From positions 128,639-192,638 of the forward strand of contig UQDA01000002.1 in the NCBI GenBank assembly GCA_900539715.1: a stretch of 64,000 nt of DNA. Direction: 5' to 3'. This document shows positions 16,238 through 26,139 of the stretch, in pieces. Source of the stretch: an uncultured Lachnospiraceae bacterium. GTDB lineage: Bacteria > Bacillota > Clostridia > Lachnospirales > Lachnospiraceae. The position numbers and the translations under genes were made by a program. Position 1 is the first letter of the stretch. Every line of letters starts with the position of its first letter. The notes beneath the pieces were generated by a model that was given only the letters and a program-made list of their open reading frames with translations, was not told the origin of the DNA and did no database searches.

Positions 16238-17533
16238 TTACAAAAGCTGTGTCGGAATGCCGTTTATAACGCCTTTATCGACACACTGCTGGAGCGATTT
16301 CAAAATGCCGAATTTCGCATGCTGCCACGTCAGTCCTCCCTGAAAATAAACTGCATAGGGCGGCTTTAACGGGCCGTCTGCGGACAGCTCGATGGACGAA
16401 CCTGAAACAAACGCTCCCGCCGCCATGATGACCTGGCTGTCATATCCGGGCATATCCCACGGTTCCGGCGTTACAAAGCTGTCTACCGGCGCAGCATACT
16501 GGATGCCTTCACAGAAGGAAATGAGCCCCTCCGGTGTGCCGAATTCCACCGCCTGGATGATATCGAAACGGGGCTCGCTGCCGTTCGGCACAACGCCGAA
16601 TCCGAGCTTTTCGTACAGATTTGCCGCAAAAATCGCGCCCTTTAACGCGCCCGCAGTTACGGTCGGTGCCAGAAACAGCCCCTGATAAAAGGACGGGAGT
16701 GCCGAAAGGGATGCGCCGACCTCTTTTCCAAGACCCGGAGAGGTCAGGCGATAGGCTGCATTTTCCACGCACTCTTTTTTGCCGGCAATATAGCCGCCGA
16801 TAGGCGCAAGACCGCCGCCCGGATTTTTTATCAGGGAGCCGACGCACATATCTGCGCCCACATCGGTAGGCTCTATCATCTGCGTAAACTCGCCGTAACA
16901 GTTATCTACCATACATATCACGTCCGGCTTGATGCCCTTGATAAATGCTATCAGCTCTCCTATCTGCTCCACGCTCAGCGTCGGACGGGTCTGATAGCCC
17001 TTGGAGCGCTGGATAGTCGCAAGCTTTGTGTTTGGTCCGATGGCTGCGCGGATACCTTCCCAGTCAAAGCTTCCATCCTCTTTTAAATCTACCTGACGGT
17101 AACTGATGCCGTATTCTTTTAAAGAACCTTTGGATTCACGGATACCTATCACTTCTTCCAGAGTATCATAAGGCTTTCCTACCGGAGAAAGCAGCTCGTC
17201 CCCCGGGCGCAGATTGCTCATAAGGGCCAGTGCCAACGCATGGGTACCGCAGGTGATCTGCGGGCGGACAAGCGCGGATTCCGCATGGAACACGTGAGCA
17301 TACACCTCTTCAAGTGTATCACGTCCGATGTCATTATAGCCATATCCGGTTGTGCCCAGCAGGCAGGCTTCGCTGACGTGGCATTCCTGCATCGCCTTTA
17401 AAACCTTGAGCTGGTTGTATTCCGCTGTCTTGTCAATTTCTTCAAAACGGGCACTCAGCTCCCTGAGCGTTTTTTCTCCGTATGCGTAAACCTCGTGGGA
17501 GATTCCCATAGAGGTATAAATATCCTGTATCAT
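16238..17533 (-). CDS. Methionine gamma-lyase family PLP protein (aluminium-resistance family, COG4100)
   Basis: A 431-residue fold-type I PLP enzyme. Visible features are the GTTGYGYND loop near the N-terminus, a Cys/Met-metabolism-like core (GTHALALALMSNLRPGDELL), DNCYGEFTQ (cofactor Asp region) and the probable PLP lysine in SLIKNPGGGLAPIGGYIAG. The family is called aluminium-resistance protein or methionine gamma-lyase family, but its substrate is not established. Its ATG overlaps the miaA stop (ATGA); it is the last gene of the mutS-mutL-miaA run, a neighbourhood conserved in Firmicutes. Confidence 0.88.
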   Translation of the reverse strand: MIQDIYTSMGISHEVYAYGEKTLRELSARFEEIDKTAEYNQLKVLKAMQECHVSEACLLGTTGYGYNDIGRDTLEEVYAHVFHAESALVRPQITCGTHALALALMSNLRPGDELLSPVGKPYDTLEEVIGIRESKGSLKEYGISYRQVDLKEDGSFDWEGIRAAIGPNTKLATIQRSKGYQTRPTLSVEQIGELIAFIKGIKPDVICMVDNCYGEFTQMIEPTDVGADMCVGSLIKNPGGGLAPIGGYIAGKKECVENAAYRLTSPGLGKEVGASLSALPSFYQGLFLAPTVTAGALKGAIFAANLYEKLGFGVVPNGSEPRFDIIQAVEFGTPEGLISFCEGIQYAAPVDSFVTPEPWDMPGYDSQVIMAAGAFVSGSSIELSADGPLKPPYAVYFQGGLTWQHAKFGILKSLQQCVDKGVINGIPTQLL

Positions 17534-18501
17534 TTTTTTAATTCCTCCGCTCGTGTTATCAAAAACTGTAAGATACTATTTTCGTCCAAAAATACGGACC
17601 TGTCAACCCATGTCACGTTTTTTTCACGTTTAAACCATGTGAGCTGACGCTTTGCAAAGTGCCTTGTATCCCGCTTGATCAAATAGGCCGCACGCTCAAG
17701 GTCGTACTCTCCATCAAGATACGATAAAATTTCCTTGTAACCGAGCCCCTGCATGGATACCATACCTTTTTTCAGCCCCTCGTCCCTTAAAGCGCGAACC
17801 TCATCAACAAGTCCCGATTCAAGCATTATATCCACCCGCCTGTCGATGCGCTCATAAAGCTTTTCCCGTTCGTCTGTCAGGACAAAATATTGAAACCGAT
17901 ATGCAGCTTCATTATTTCTCTGTTCTTCGTTATGGGCTGAAATTTTCCCGCCGGTCTGAGCATTGTACTCCAACGCGCGTATCACCCGCTTGATATTATT
18001 TTCGTGTATCTGCTGTGCCGCCTCCGGGTCGGCAGCTTCAAGCAGACTATGCAGATAATGTGCTCCCTTTTCAACGGCAAGCCGTTCCAACTCTTTCCGG
18101 TATCCGCTGTCTTCTTTTGTCTGTGTAAAATCGATGTCATAAAGCACTGACTGGATATAAAAGCCCGTTCCGCCCACAAGGATGGGCAGCTTCCCTCTGC
18201 TCAGAATATCTGCAATAGCTTCCTTTGCGAGCTTCTGAAACAAAACAACGTTAAAATCCTCTTCCGGCTCAAGCACATCTATCAGGTGATGAGGGACACC
18301 TCCCATTTCCTCCTTTGTCACCTTTGCAGAACCGATATCCATACGGCGGTATACCTGCATCGAATCGGCAGAAATTATCTCTCCGTCCACCGCTTTTGCC
18401 AATTCTACAGACAGGGCTGTCTTGCCGACAGCGGTAGGGCCGGTGAGTATCACGAGAGGCGGCAGTGCTGCCGATATGATATTATCCGATACGTTTGTCA
18501 T
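17530..18501 (-). CDS. miaA: tRNA dimethylallyltransferase
   Basis: The 323-residue enzyme adds a dimethylallyl group to A37 of tRNAs reading UNN codons. The P-loop GPTAVGKTALSVELAKA is at about 20-36, followed by ISADSMQVYRRMDIGSAK, VPHHLIDV and VGGTGFYIQSVL. MiaB, which modifies the same base further, is encoded at 23420-24865. The ATG has SD GGAG and lies 33 nt after mutL. Confidence 0.97.
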   Translation of the reverse strand: MTNVSDNIISAALPPLVILTGPTAVGKTALSVELAKAVDGEIISADSMQVYRRMDIGSAKVTKEEMGGVPHHLIDVLEPEEDFNVVLFQKLAKEAIADILSRGKLPILVGGTGFYIQSVLYDIDFTQTKEDSGYRKELERLAVEKGAHYLHSLLEAADPEAAQQIHENNIKRVIRALEYNAQTGGKISAHNEEQRNNEAAYRFQYFVLTDEREKLYERIDRRVDIMLESGLVDEVRALRDEGLKKGMVSMQGLGYKEILSYLDGEYDLERAAYLIKRDTRHFAKRQLTWFKREKNVTWVDRSVFLDENSILQFLITRAEELKK

Positions 18502-18534
18502 AAAAATCTCCTATATGCTATATCTGTATCCGTT

Positions 18535-20637
18535 CTATACGATACGCTTGAATTTGCGTTCCAGCTCCTGTTTTGTCATCACGACCATGGTAGGCCGCCC
18601 GTGAGGGCAATGATAGGGATTATCCAAAGTCAAAAGCTGTTCCAAAAGCTCCTGCATTTCCGCTGCACTCATGCGATTATTTCCCTTGACAGCGGCCTTA
18701 CATGCCATTGTGGCGATACGCTCTGCCACCGCAGACGGCGTTCCGGGACGCTGCCCGTTTGCCAGTTCATCCAGCACATCCTGCAAAAATTCTGCGCTGC
18801 AGTGTCCGTATAAGTCGCAGGGGACCGCCCGAAGCGCATAGGAGTTTCCGCCAAAGGAATCTATCTCAAAACCAAGCTGTGAAAAATAATCCTGATACTG
18901 GGTCAAAAGGGCGGCTTCCGCTCCGGTCAGCGTCACAATAACGGGCGGCATCAGATTCTGGCTTTCCGCTCTTCCCTCCTGAAAGCGCCGTATCAACCGT
19001 TCATATTTAACCTTCTCATGTGCGGCGTGCTGGTCTATCAGTATCATTTTATCCTGATAAACGGCTATCCAGTAAGTGTCGAATACCTGCCCCACCAGCC
19101 GGTATCCGTCCACCGCCTTTTTTGTAAGAAGCTTTTCCTCAAACAGATCCATCTGCTTTTCAATCGCAATATCTGCTTCTTTTTTTTCATAATCCTGCCG
19201 CTCTTTACTTACAGTTTCATGTAATCTCACTTTCTCAAAGGGCTGAGGTGGAAGAGAGGCTGTCGCCTTCAAAGAAGTTTTTTCCTCATGGGGAGGAGAA
19301 GCCGGTGCTGAATCGACCGCATCAGTCTCATTGACTGCCTCAGTTCCCTTTTTGTTTGAACCACCTTGTATTTTCTGAATTTTCGCGGTATTTTCAAGAG
19401 TATTCGGCGCCGGTTTTTGTTGACCAAGCCGGTCTATATCGTGTTTTTTCTGTCCTGCCGGAATCTTTGCTCCGTAAAAGGCGTTTTCCTCCCTCACCCT
19501 GCCTAAAGAAGACGATGCCGGTCTGTCCTTGATAAGACGTTTTGCCAGCTCTACCGCCGATCGTTCGGAAACTTCCTTTTCTTCTTTCGACTCCGTTTTT
19601 TCAGGGAGCGGTTCCCTCACATCAGAAAGACTCACAGAAGGTATCATCTCTCTTTCGTGCAATGCTTCCCTCACGTGCTTTTCCAGGAAATCAAAGACTG
19701 CCCTGTTGTCTGAAAACCGTATCTCCATTTTTGACGGATGAACATTGACATCTACAGCCTCTGTGTCAATCTTCAGATGCAGATACGCCATCGGGAATTT
19801 ATGCTGCATCAGATATCGCTGATATCCGCTTTCTAAACCTTTGGAAAGTATCTGGCTTTTAATATACCGGTTATTGACAAAGAAAAACTCAAAATTTCTG
19901 TTTGGACGGACCAAAAGCGGCGTTCCCAAAAAACCCTCCGCTTTCAATCCGTTTTCTTCGACCGAAAACGGGAATATTTCCTTTGCTATCTCACGCCCGT
20001 ATATCCGGTAAACAACTTCCTTTAAGTCACCGCTTCCGGAAGTTGAAAAGCGCGTCTGTCGGTTTTGCTGAAATGTAAAAGAGATATCGGGACGCGACAG
20101 AGCCATGTGTTCCATCAGGCTTGCGATATATCCGCCCTCCGTCGCAGGCGTTTTTAAAAATTTTTTGCGGGCGGGCGTATTGAAAAACAGATCCCGGATA
20201 ATAATGGTTGTCCCTTCCGGCGCACCTATCTCCGAAAAGTCTCTTTCCCGTTCACCCTCTATACAATAGCGTACACCGGTCAGGCTTTCCCTGGTCTTTG
20301 TTATCAGCTCTACCATTGCCACTGCAGCGATGCTGGAGAGCGCTTCACCCCGAAAGCCGAGACTGTGTATCCTTGAAAGATCCTCTACGCCTCTTATCTT
20401 GCTCGTAGCATGGCGGAAAAAGGCTTTTTTAACCTCATTTTTTTTGATACCGGAGCCGTTATCCGTCACACGGATAAACGTTGTCCCGCCATCCTTTATC
20501 TCCACTGTAATAGCGGTAGCGCCCGCATCACAGGCATTTTCCACCAGTTCTTTTACAACGCTCGCAGGGCGCTCCACCACTTCCCCGGCGGCTATCTGGT
20601 CGATAGTCTTATCGTCCAGAACCATTATCTCAGCCAT
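18535..20637 (-). CDS. mutL: DNA mismatch repair endonuclease MutL
   Basis: The 700-residue protein has an N-terminal GHKL ATPase (ENACDAGAT, DNGSGI, GFRGEALSSIAAV), a poorly conserved Lys/Glu-rich linker (about 340-500) and a C-terminal dimerisation/nuclease domain. The nuclease motif DQHAAHEKVKYE is intact, with ACKAAVKG and CPHGRPT nearby, so this is a nicking-type MutL as in bacteria without MutH. mutS is 15 nt upstream. SD AAGGAG precedes ATG. Confidence 0.97.
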   Translation of the reverse strand: MAEIMVLDDKTIDQIAAGEVVERPASVVKELVENACDAGATAITVEIKDGGTTFIRVTDNGSGIKKNEVKKAFFRHATSKIRGVEDLSRIHSLGFRGEALSSIAAVAMVELITKTRESLTGVRYCIEGERERDFSEIGAPEGTTIIIRDLFFNTPARKKFLKTPATEGGYIASLMEHMALSRPDISFTFQQNRQTRFSTSGSGDLKEVVYRIYGREIAKEIFPFSVEENGLKAEGFLGTPLLVRPNRNFEFFFVNNRYIKSQILSKGLESGYQRYLMQHKFPMAYLHLKIDTEAVDVNVHPSKMEIRFSDNRAVFDFLEKHVREALHEREMIPSVSLSDVREPLPEKTESKEEKEVSERSAVELAKRLIKDRPASSSLGRVREENAFYGAKIPAGQKKHDIDRLGQQKPAPNTLENTAKIQKIQGGSNKKGTEAVNETDAVDSAPASPPHEEKTSLKATASLPPQPFEKVRLHETVSKERQDYEKKEADIAIEKQMDLFEEKLLTKKAVDGYRLVGQVFDTYWIAVYQDKMILIDQHAAHEKVKYERLIRRFQEGRAESQNLMPPVIVTLTGAEAALLTQYQDYFSQLGFEIDSFGGNSYALRAVPCDLYGHCSAEFLQDVLDELANGQRPGTPSAVAERIATMACKAAVKGNNRMSAAEMQELLEQLLTLDNPYHCPHGRPTMVVMTKQELERKFKRIV

Positions 20638-20652
20638 GGCACATTCTCCTTT

Positions 20653-23307
20653 TTAACAGTTCCCCCAGCGGTTTTTCAGCTTGTTCTGCAAACGGTAAAG
20701 CGTATTCAGGGCGTCCAGAGGCGTCATCGTGGAAATATCAACGCTCTTTAGCTCTTCCAGAACATCCTCGTCCTTTACTGTATCAAACAGGGATATCTGC
20801 TCTAAGTCCACCTCGTCATAATGCTTCTGTTTTTTGGCAGTGCTGTCCGTATCTACGGAAATACTCTGGACTTTTTCCGTAATATCATTATCGGAAAGCT
20901 GCTTTACGATCTCCTTTGCCCGGTCTATCACCATGTCCGGCACTCCCGCCAGACGCGCCACCTGAATTCCGTAGCTTTTATCCGCACCGCCCTTGATTAT
21001 CTTACGTAAAAAGACAATATCATCGCCCTTTTCCTTGACTGCGATACAATAATTGTTCACATTCCCTATTTTGCCTTCCAGCTCAGTCAGTTCATGATAA
21101 TGCGTCGCAAACAATGTCTTTGCTCCTAAAAGCTTGCGGTTGCTGATATGCTCTATCACTGCCCAGGCAATAGAAAGCCCGTCAAAGGTAGAGGTTCCCC
21201 GCCCGATCTCATCCAGTACCAGAAGGCTTTTGGGCGTGGCATTTCTCAGAATATTTGCAACCTCGTTCATCTCCACCATAAAAGTAGACTGTCCGCTGGC
21301 AAGGTCATCCGATGCGCCCACGCGGGTAAATATCCTGTCCACAATGCCGATATTTGCCGTCTTTGCAGGGACAAAGCTGCCTATCTGAGCCAGCAGTACA
21401 ATAAGTGCCGTCTGCCGCATATAGGTCGATTTTCCGGCCATATTCGGGCCTGTGATGATAGCAATACAATGTTTTTGATTATCCAGATAAGTATCGTTTG
21501 TGATAAACATATCATGGTCCGTCATCTGCTCTACCACCGGATGTCTGCCATCACGGATATCTATCACGCCCTTTTCATTCAATGAGGGACGCACATAATG
21601 ATTCCGCTCCGCCACAAGAGAAAGAGAACAAAATACATCCAACCGGGCAACTGCTTTGGCGGTCCGCTGTATCCGCTCTATCTGGGAAGCTATCCTATCG
21701 CGCACCTCGCAGAATTTATCATATTCCAGAGAGGTCAGTTTGTCCTCCGCATTTAAAACCATATCCTCCAGCTCCTTTAAACGGGGCATGGAATATCGTT
21801 CTGCATTGGTCAGCGTCTGCTTACGGACATAATCCTCGGGAACCATGTCTTTATAGGAATTGGTCACTTCCAGATAATAGCCGAACACCTTGTTATATTT
21901 GACGCGCAGATTTTTGATGCCGGTGCGCTCGCGCTCCTGCTCCTCGAGCTGTGCCAGCCATGTTTTCCCCTCAGTCTTTGCCGCGCGCAGCTGGTCTATC
22001 GTCTCGTCAAATCCCGCCTTTATCATGCCGCCCTCCCGGACAGAAATGGGAGGCTCTTCCTCAATGGCATTTTCTATCATCTCGTACAGATCGGAAAGAG
22101 CGTCTGTTTCCTGTTCTATCTTTACAAGCTCTTCACAATCAAAATCCGCCAGAACACTTTTTATCGCAGGAAGCATCTGCATAGAATTCCTAAAGGCGAT
22201 AAGATCCCTCGGATTCGCAGTCTTGTAGCTTACCTTTCCCAAAAGCCGTTCCATATCATAGATGGCATTCAGATATTCGCGTATCTCATCCCGCAACATG
22301 GGCGCTTTGCAGAGCTGTTCCACCGCGTCTAATCGACGTTCCATTTCCTCTCTGGAAATGAGGGGCTGCTCTATCCAGCTTCGCAGCATCCGCGCCCCCA
22401 TCGCTGTTTTTGTCTTGTCCAGGACCCATAAAAGAGAGCCTCTTTTTTGTTTTTCCCGCAGCGTTTCCGTCAGCTCCAGATTACGCCGCGTGGAAGAATC
22501 CAGCAGCATATACCGGCTTGTCAGATACGGATACAGGTGCGTAAAATGGGCAAGACTGGTTTTCTGAGTATCGTACAGATACTGTAACAGCCCGCCTGCC
22601 GCAATCAGACCGTTTGGAAATTCTTCCACTCCAAGCCCCGTCAGAGTGGATACATGAAAATGCTTCTGCAGGCATCTGCGACACATATCTTCATCAAAAT
22701 AGTGCGGTTCCAGCGAATAAATGGTGATATGAAGTCTGTTCTTCAAATCCTCCAGATCTATCCCGCTCATCAAAAGGGCATCGTTGCAGATGATTTCGGA
22801 AGGATGATATTTGTTGATCTCATCCAACAGTCTGCGGGTATCCTCCACCTCCGTTACATAATAGTCGCCCGTCGTAACATCCGCGATGGAAATACCCGTT
22901 TTTCCCGTAAAAAAAGCGATGCACATGAGGTAGTTGTTCTTCGACTCCTCCAACGCCTGCACGTCAAGATTCGTACCCGGCGTCACGATGCGCACCACAT
23001 CCCGTTTTACCAGTCCTTTTGCCTGCTTCGGATCTTCCATCTGCTCGCAGATCGCAACCTTGTAGCCTTTGGAAACAAGCTTATCCAGATAGCCTTCTAC
23101 TGCATGATAGGGAACACCGCACATGGGCGCACGCTCTTCAAGTCCGCAGTTTTTCCCGGTCAGCGTGATTTCCAGCTCCTTCGATGCAGTGAGCGCATCT
23201 TCAAAAAACATTTCGTAAAAATCGCCCAGACGATAAAAAAGGATGCAGTCCGGGTACTGTTTTTTTGTCTCCAGATACTGCTGCATCATAGGCGTTAATT
23301 CTGCCAT
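20653..23307 (-). CDS. mutS: DNA mismatch recognition ATPase MutS
   Basis: The 884-residue protein carries GDFYEMF (mismatch-binding Phe and Glu) near the N-terminus, connector and lever domains, Walker A GPNMAGKSTYMRQTA, and Walker B/signature DEIGRGTSTFDG. It recognises mispairs and recruits MutL. Length is normal for MutS1. It is the first gene of mutS-mutL-miaA and is preceded by a promoter and a strong hairpin (23334-23402). SD AAAGGAGAA precedes ATG. Confidence 0.98.
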   Translation of the reverse strand: MAELTPMMQQYLETKKQYPDCILFYRLGDFYEMFFEDALTASKELEITLTGKNCGLEERAPMCGVPYHAVEGYLDKLVSKGYKVAICEQMEDPKQAKGLVKRDVVRIVTPGTNLDVQALEESKNNYLMCIAFFTGKTGISIADVTTGDYYVTEVEDTRRLLDEINKYHPSEIICNDALLMSGIDLEDLKNRLHITIYSLEPHYFDEDMCRRCLQKHFHVSTLTGLGVEEFPNGLIAAGGLLQYLYDTQKTSLAHFTHLYPYLTSRYMLLDSSTRRNLELTETLREKQKRGSLLWVLDKTKTAMGARMLRSWIEQPLISREEMERRLDAVEQLCKAPMLRDEIREYLNAIYDMERLLGKVSYKTANPRDLIAFRNSMQMLPAIKSVLADFDCEELVKIEQETDALSDLYEMIENAIEEEPPISVREGGMIKAGFDETIDQLRAAKTEGKTWLAQLEEQERERTGIKNLRVKYNKVFGYYLEVTNSYKDMVPEDYVRKQTLTNAERYSMPRLKELEDMVLNAEDKLTSLEYDKFCEVRDRIASQIERIQRTAKAVARLDVFCSLSLVAERNHYVRPSLNEKGVIDIRDGRHPVVEQMTDHDMFITNDTYLDNQKHCIAIITGPNMAGKSTYMRQTALIVLLAQIGSFVPAKTANIGIVDRIFTRVGASDDLASGQSTFMVEMNEVANILRNATPKSLLVLDEIGRGTSTFDGLSIAWAVIEHISNRKLLGAKTLFATHYHELTELEGKIGNVNNYCIAVKEKGDDIVFLRKIIKGGADKSYGIQVARLAGVPDMVIDRAKEIVKQLSDNDITEKVQSISVDTDSTAKKQKHYDEVDLEQISLFDTVKDEDVLEELKSVDISTMTPLDALNTLYRLQNKLKNRWGNC

Positions 23308-23333
23308 CTATGTATTTCTCCTTTATGTCTATA

Positions 23334-23370
23334 GTAAAAATGCGGATATGCTGTTATCGCATACCCGCAT
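23334..23370 (-). terminator. Hairpin with U-tract between miaB and mutS (terminator or 5' leader hairpin)
   Basis: On the minus strand ATGCGGGTATGC and GCATATCCGCAT form a 12-bp stem (one G-U) around a 7-nt loop, followed by TTTTT. It terminates transcription coming from miaB, yet it starts only about 4 nt after the mutS -10 box, so transcripts from that promoter would begin inside its 5' arm. Confidence 0.8.
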
Positions 23371-23373
23371 CTA

Positions 23374-23402
23374 ATCATACCACAATTCCTGAATCCTGTA
23401 AA
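23374..23402 (-). promoter_or_regulatory. Sigma-A promoter of mutS-mutL-miaA
   Basis: On the minus strand TTTACA, 17 nt, TATGAT. It lies directly upstream of the hairpin at 23340-23370 and about 65 nt before the mutS ATG. Confidence 0.65.
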
Positions 23403-23419
23403 TTATGAGAGGGATTTTT

Positions 23420-24865
23420 TCAGCACATATGCCCCGTATAATAAAATCCGTGACACTCTTCCAGCTTTACATCCACAATCTTTCCTATCAGGGCGTCCGT
23501 TCCCGGAAAATGCACGATAGTATTATTGGAAAGCCGTCCCGTCATAAGAGAACCATCCTGCTCATTTACCTCTTCCACGAGGGCGGGCAGTGTCTGTCCC
23601 GCAAGCCGCGCTACCTGCCTGCGCGCGGTATCCTGGACTGTCTTTAATACCCGGTCAAAGCCTTCCTTTACGACCGCTTCGGAGACCTGTTCCATCGCAG
23701 CCGCAGGCGTTCCCGTACGGGGTGAATAAATAAATGTAAAGGCATTGTCAAATCCGACTCTTTCTATCACGTCTATTGTGTCATCCACATCTTCTGACGT
23801 CTCGCCCGGAAAGCCTACCATAATATCCGTTGTCAGCGATATATCCGGTATCTCCCGGCGTATCCTGTCCGCCAGCGCGATAAACTGTTCCTTTGTGTAA
23901 TGACGGTTCATTGCCGTAAGTATCTTTGTCGAACCGGACTGTAACGGCAGATGCAGATGTCGGCAGATTTTTTCGGATTCCTTCATCACCTGTATAAGCT
24001 CATCGGAAAGATCCTTCGGATGAGATGTCATGAAACGTATCCTTTCAATTCCGTCTATCTTTTCCACTTCACGCAAAAGCTGTGCGAACGTCATCCCATT
24101 TTCAAGGTTTTTGCCGTAAGAATTCACATTCTGTCCCAGCAGCATGATTTCTACGACACCATCGGCCGCAAGACAGCGAATTTCTTCAAGGATTTCCTCA
24201 GGGCGACGGCTCTTTTCCCGCCCGCGCACATAAGGAACGATACAGTAAGTACAGAAGTTGTTACATCCGAACATAATATTGATACCGGATTTGAACGGAT
24301 ATTTGCGTTCCACCGGCAGTTCCTCTACAATCTGATCCGTATCCTTCCAGATATCGATGACCATCCCGCTGGATTCAAACATCCGGCACAAAAGCTCCGC
24401 AAATTTAAAAATATTATGCGTGCCGAATATCAGATCCACAAAGCGATAGCTTTTCTGTATCTTTTCTATCACAGAAGGCTCCTGCATCATGCACCCGCAC
24501 AGCGCCACGCGCTTATGAGGATTTTTGCGCTTCATGCTGTTGCAAAAGCCGAGACGTCCATATACTCTCTGATTCGCGTTATCACGCACGGTACATGTAT
24601 TATAAATGACAAAGTCCGCATCTTCGCTGTCTGTAAGGGTAAATCCCACATTTTCCAAAACGCCGGAAAGCTTCTCGGAATCGCGGGCATTCATCTGACA
24701 TCCAAACGTCACAACGGCCGCACTGAGGGCATGTCCTGCTGCCTCCGTCTCCTTCTTTACATACTGACGGCATTTTGCGATAAAATAATACTGCCGTGCG
24801 GGCTCCTGTTCCGGAGGATTTCCGGTTATATCGATTTTATCAAAGTCTATCGGTTCATACATCAT
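23420..24865 (-). CDS. miaB: tRNA-2-methylthio-N6-dimethylallyladenosine synthase
   Basis: The 481-residue radical-SAM methylthiotransferase has the N-terminal MTTase domain with its three cluster cysteines (TFGCQMNARDSE, YNTCTVRDNA, LCGCMMQ), the radical-SAM CxxxCxxC (GCNNFCTYCIVPYVRG), and a C-terminal TRAM domain. It adds the methylthio group to i6A37 made by MiaA. About 70 residues precede the MTTase domain, as in many clostridial homologues. SD AAAGGAAA precedes ATG. It closes the long run that includes proB-proA-pepT. Confidence 0.97.
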   Translation of the reverse strand: MMYEPIDFDKIDITGNPPEQEPARQYYFIAKCRQYVKKETEAAGHALSAAVVTFGCQMNARDSEKLSGVLENVGFTLTDSEDADFVIYNTCTVRDNANQRVYGRLGFCNSMKRKNPHKRVALCGCMMQEPSVIEKIQKSYRFVDLIFGTHNIFKFAELLCRMFESSGMVIDIWKDTDQIVEELPVERKYPFKSGINIMFGCNNFCTYCIVPYVRGREKSRRPEEILEEIRCLAADGVVEIMLLGQNVNSYGKNLENGMTFAQLLREVEKIDGIERIRFMTSHPKDLSDELIQVMKESEKICRHLHLPLQSGSTKILTAMNRHYTKEQFIALADRIRREIPDISLTTDIMVGFPGETSEDVDDTIDVIERVGFDNAFTFIYSPRTGTPAAAMEQVSEAVVKEGFDRVLKTVQDTARRQVARLAGQTLPALVEEVNEQDGSLMTGRLSNNTIVHFPGTDALIGKIVDVKLEECHGFYYTGHMC

Positions 24866-24892
24866 TTGTGATATTTCCTTTCCGATGTTTCT

Positions 24893-26125
24893 TTACTCTG
24901 CATAGAGCGAAACGATGTTTTTCAAAATCTCCACGCAGCTTATCATGGATTCCACGCAGATATATTCATAACGCCCGTGATAATTCATGCCGCCGGTACA
25001 CAGATTCGGGCAGGGAAGTCCCATGAAGGACAGACGCGCGCCATCCGTTCCTCCGCGTATCGGGGAAATAACCGGAGTCACACCCGCCTTTTCCATCGCC
25101 TTAACGGCGTTATCTATCAGATGGGCATTGTCCGGCATAATCTTTTCTTTCATGTTGAAATAGCTGTCGTGGATGTGTGCTTCACAAATCTCCCGTCCGT
25201 ATTTTGCGTTCAGAAAATCAACACATTGTGCGAAAAATGCCTTTTTCTGTTCAAATTTCTCTCTGTCATGATCCCGTATTATATAGTCCACGGTAACCTC
25301 TTCCACAGTGCCTGAAATGGAATCTGCATGATAAAATCCTTCATACATTTCTGTAGAAGCAGGGTTTTCATAAACAGGCAGCAGACTCTGGAATTCCTGT
25401 GCCAGAAGGATGGCATTCAGCATTTTGTTTTTGGCACTGCCCGGATGGACGCTCCTTCCATGCACGACAAGTTTCGCACCGGCAGCGTTGAAATTCTCAT
25501 ATTCCAGCTCGCCTAAATCGCCGCCGTCAACAGTGTATGCAAAATCTGCTCCAAATCCTTCCACATCAAAAAAGTCTACGCCGCGTCCCACTTCTTCATC
25601 CGGTGTAAATCCAATGCGTATCGTACCGTGCAAAAATTCCGGATGGGTCAGCAGATATTCCGCCATCGTCATTATCTCTGCCACACCCGCCTTGTCATCT
25701 GCACCCAAAAGAGTCGTCCCGTCAGTAACGATAAGGCTCTTTCCAACAAAGCGGCAAAGCTCCGGATTTTCCTGTTCGGAAAGGATGATATCTTTTTCCT
25801 CATTCAAAACAATATCGCCGCCTGCGTACCCTTCCACAATGCGAGGATTTACATTCGCCCCGCTCACGGCAGGAGACGTATCCATGTGGGCAATAAAACC
25901 GACTGTCGGTGCCTGCTGCCCTTCAGGAAGGTTGGAAGGGATCGTCGCGTACACATAACAATGCTCCTCGTCAAATCTGATATCGGATGCGCCCATTTCC
26001 CCCAGTTCCTTTACAAGAAGCCGCGCAAGATCTTTTTGCTTTTCTGTGCTGGGCACAACATCGGATTCACAGGATTCGGTATCTATCTTTACATACCGCA
26101 AAAATTTTTCAATAACTGCATTCAT
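24893..26125 (-). CDS. pepT: Peptidase T (tripeptide aminopeptidase)
   Basis: A 410-residue zinc peptidase of family M20B. Metal-binding and catalytic segments are intact: IAHMDTSP, LLGADDKAG, TPDEEVGRG and VHGRSVHPG. It releases the N-terminal residue from tripeptides in the cytoplasm. The start is ATG at 26125, with AAAGGAGCAATCAAA immediately upstream; an in-frame upstream ATG lacks a ribosome site and would overlap proA. It lies 14 nt after proA. Confidence 0.95.
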   Translation of the reverse strand: MNAVIEKFLRYVKIDTESCESDVVPSTEKQKDLARLLVKELGEMGASDIRFDEEHCYVYATIPSNLPEGQQAPTVGFIAHMDTSPAVSGANVNPRIVEGYAGGDIVLNEEKDIILSEQENPELCRFVGKSLIVTDGTTLLGADDKAGVAEIMTMAEYLLTHPEFLHGTIRIGFTPDEEVGRGVDFFDVEGFGADFAYTVDGGDLGELEYENFNAAGAKLVVHGRSVHPGSAKNKMLNAILLAQEFQSLLPVYENPASTEMYEGFYHADSISGTVEEVTVDYIIRDHDREKFEQKKAFFAQCVDFLNAKYGREICEAHIHDSYFNMKEKIMPDNAHLIDNAVKAMEKAGVTPVISPIRGGTDGARLSFMGLPCPNLCTGGMNYHGRYEYICVESMISCVEILKNIVSLYAE

Positions 26126-26139
26126 TTTGATTGCTCCTT

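Noticed and set aside
23951..24871. 306-residue plus-strand reading frame opposite miaB
   Set aside because: Reverse frame of a well-conserved radical-SAM gene; no recognisable domain.
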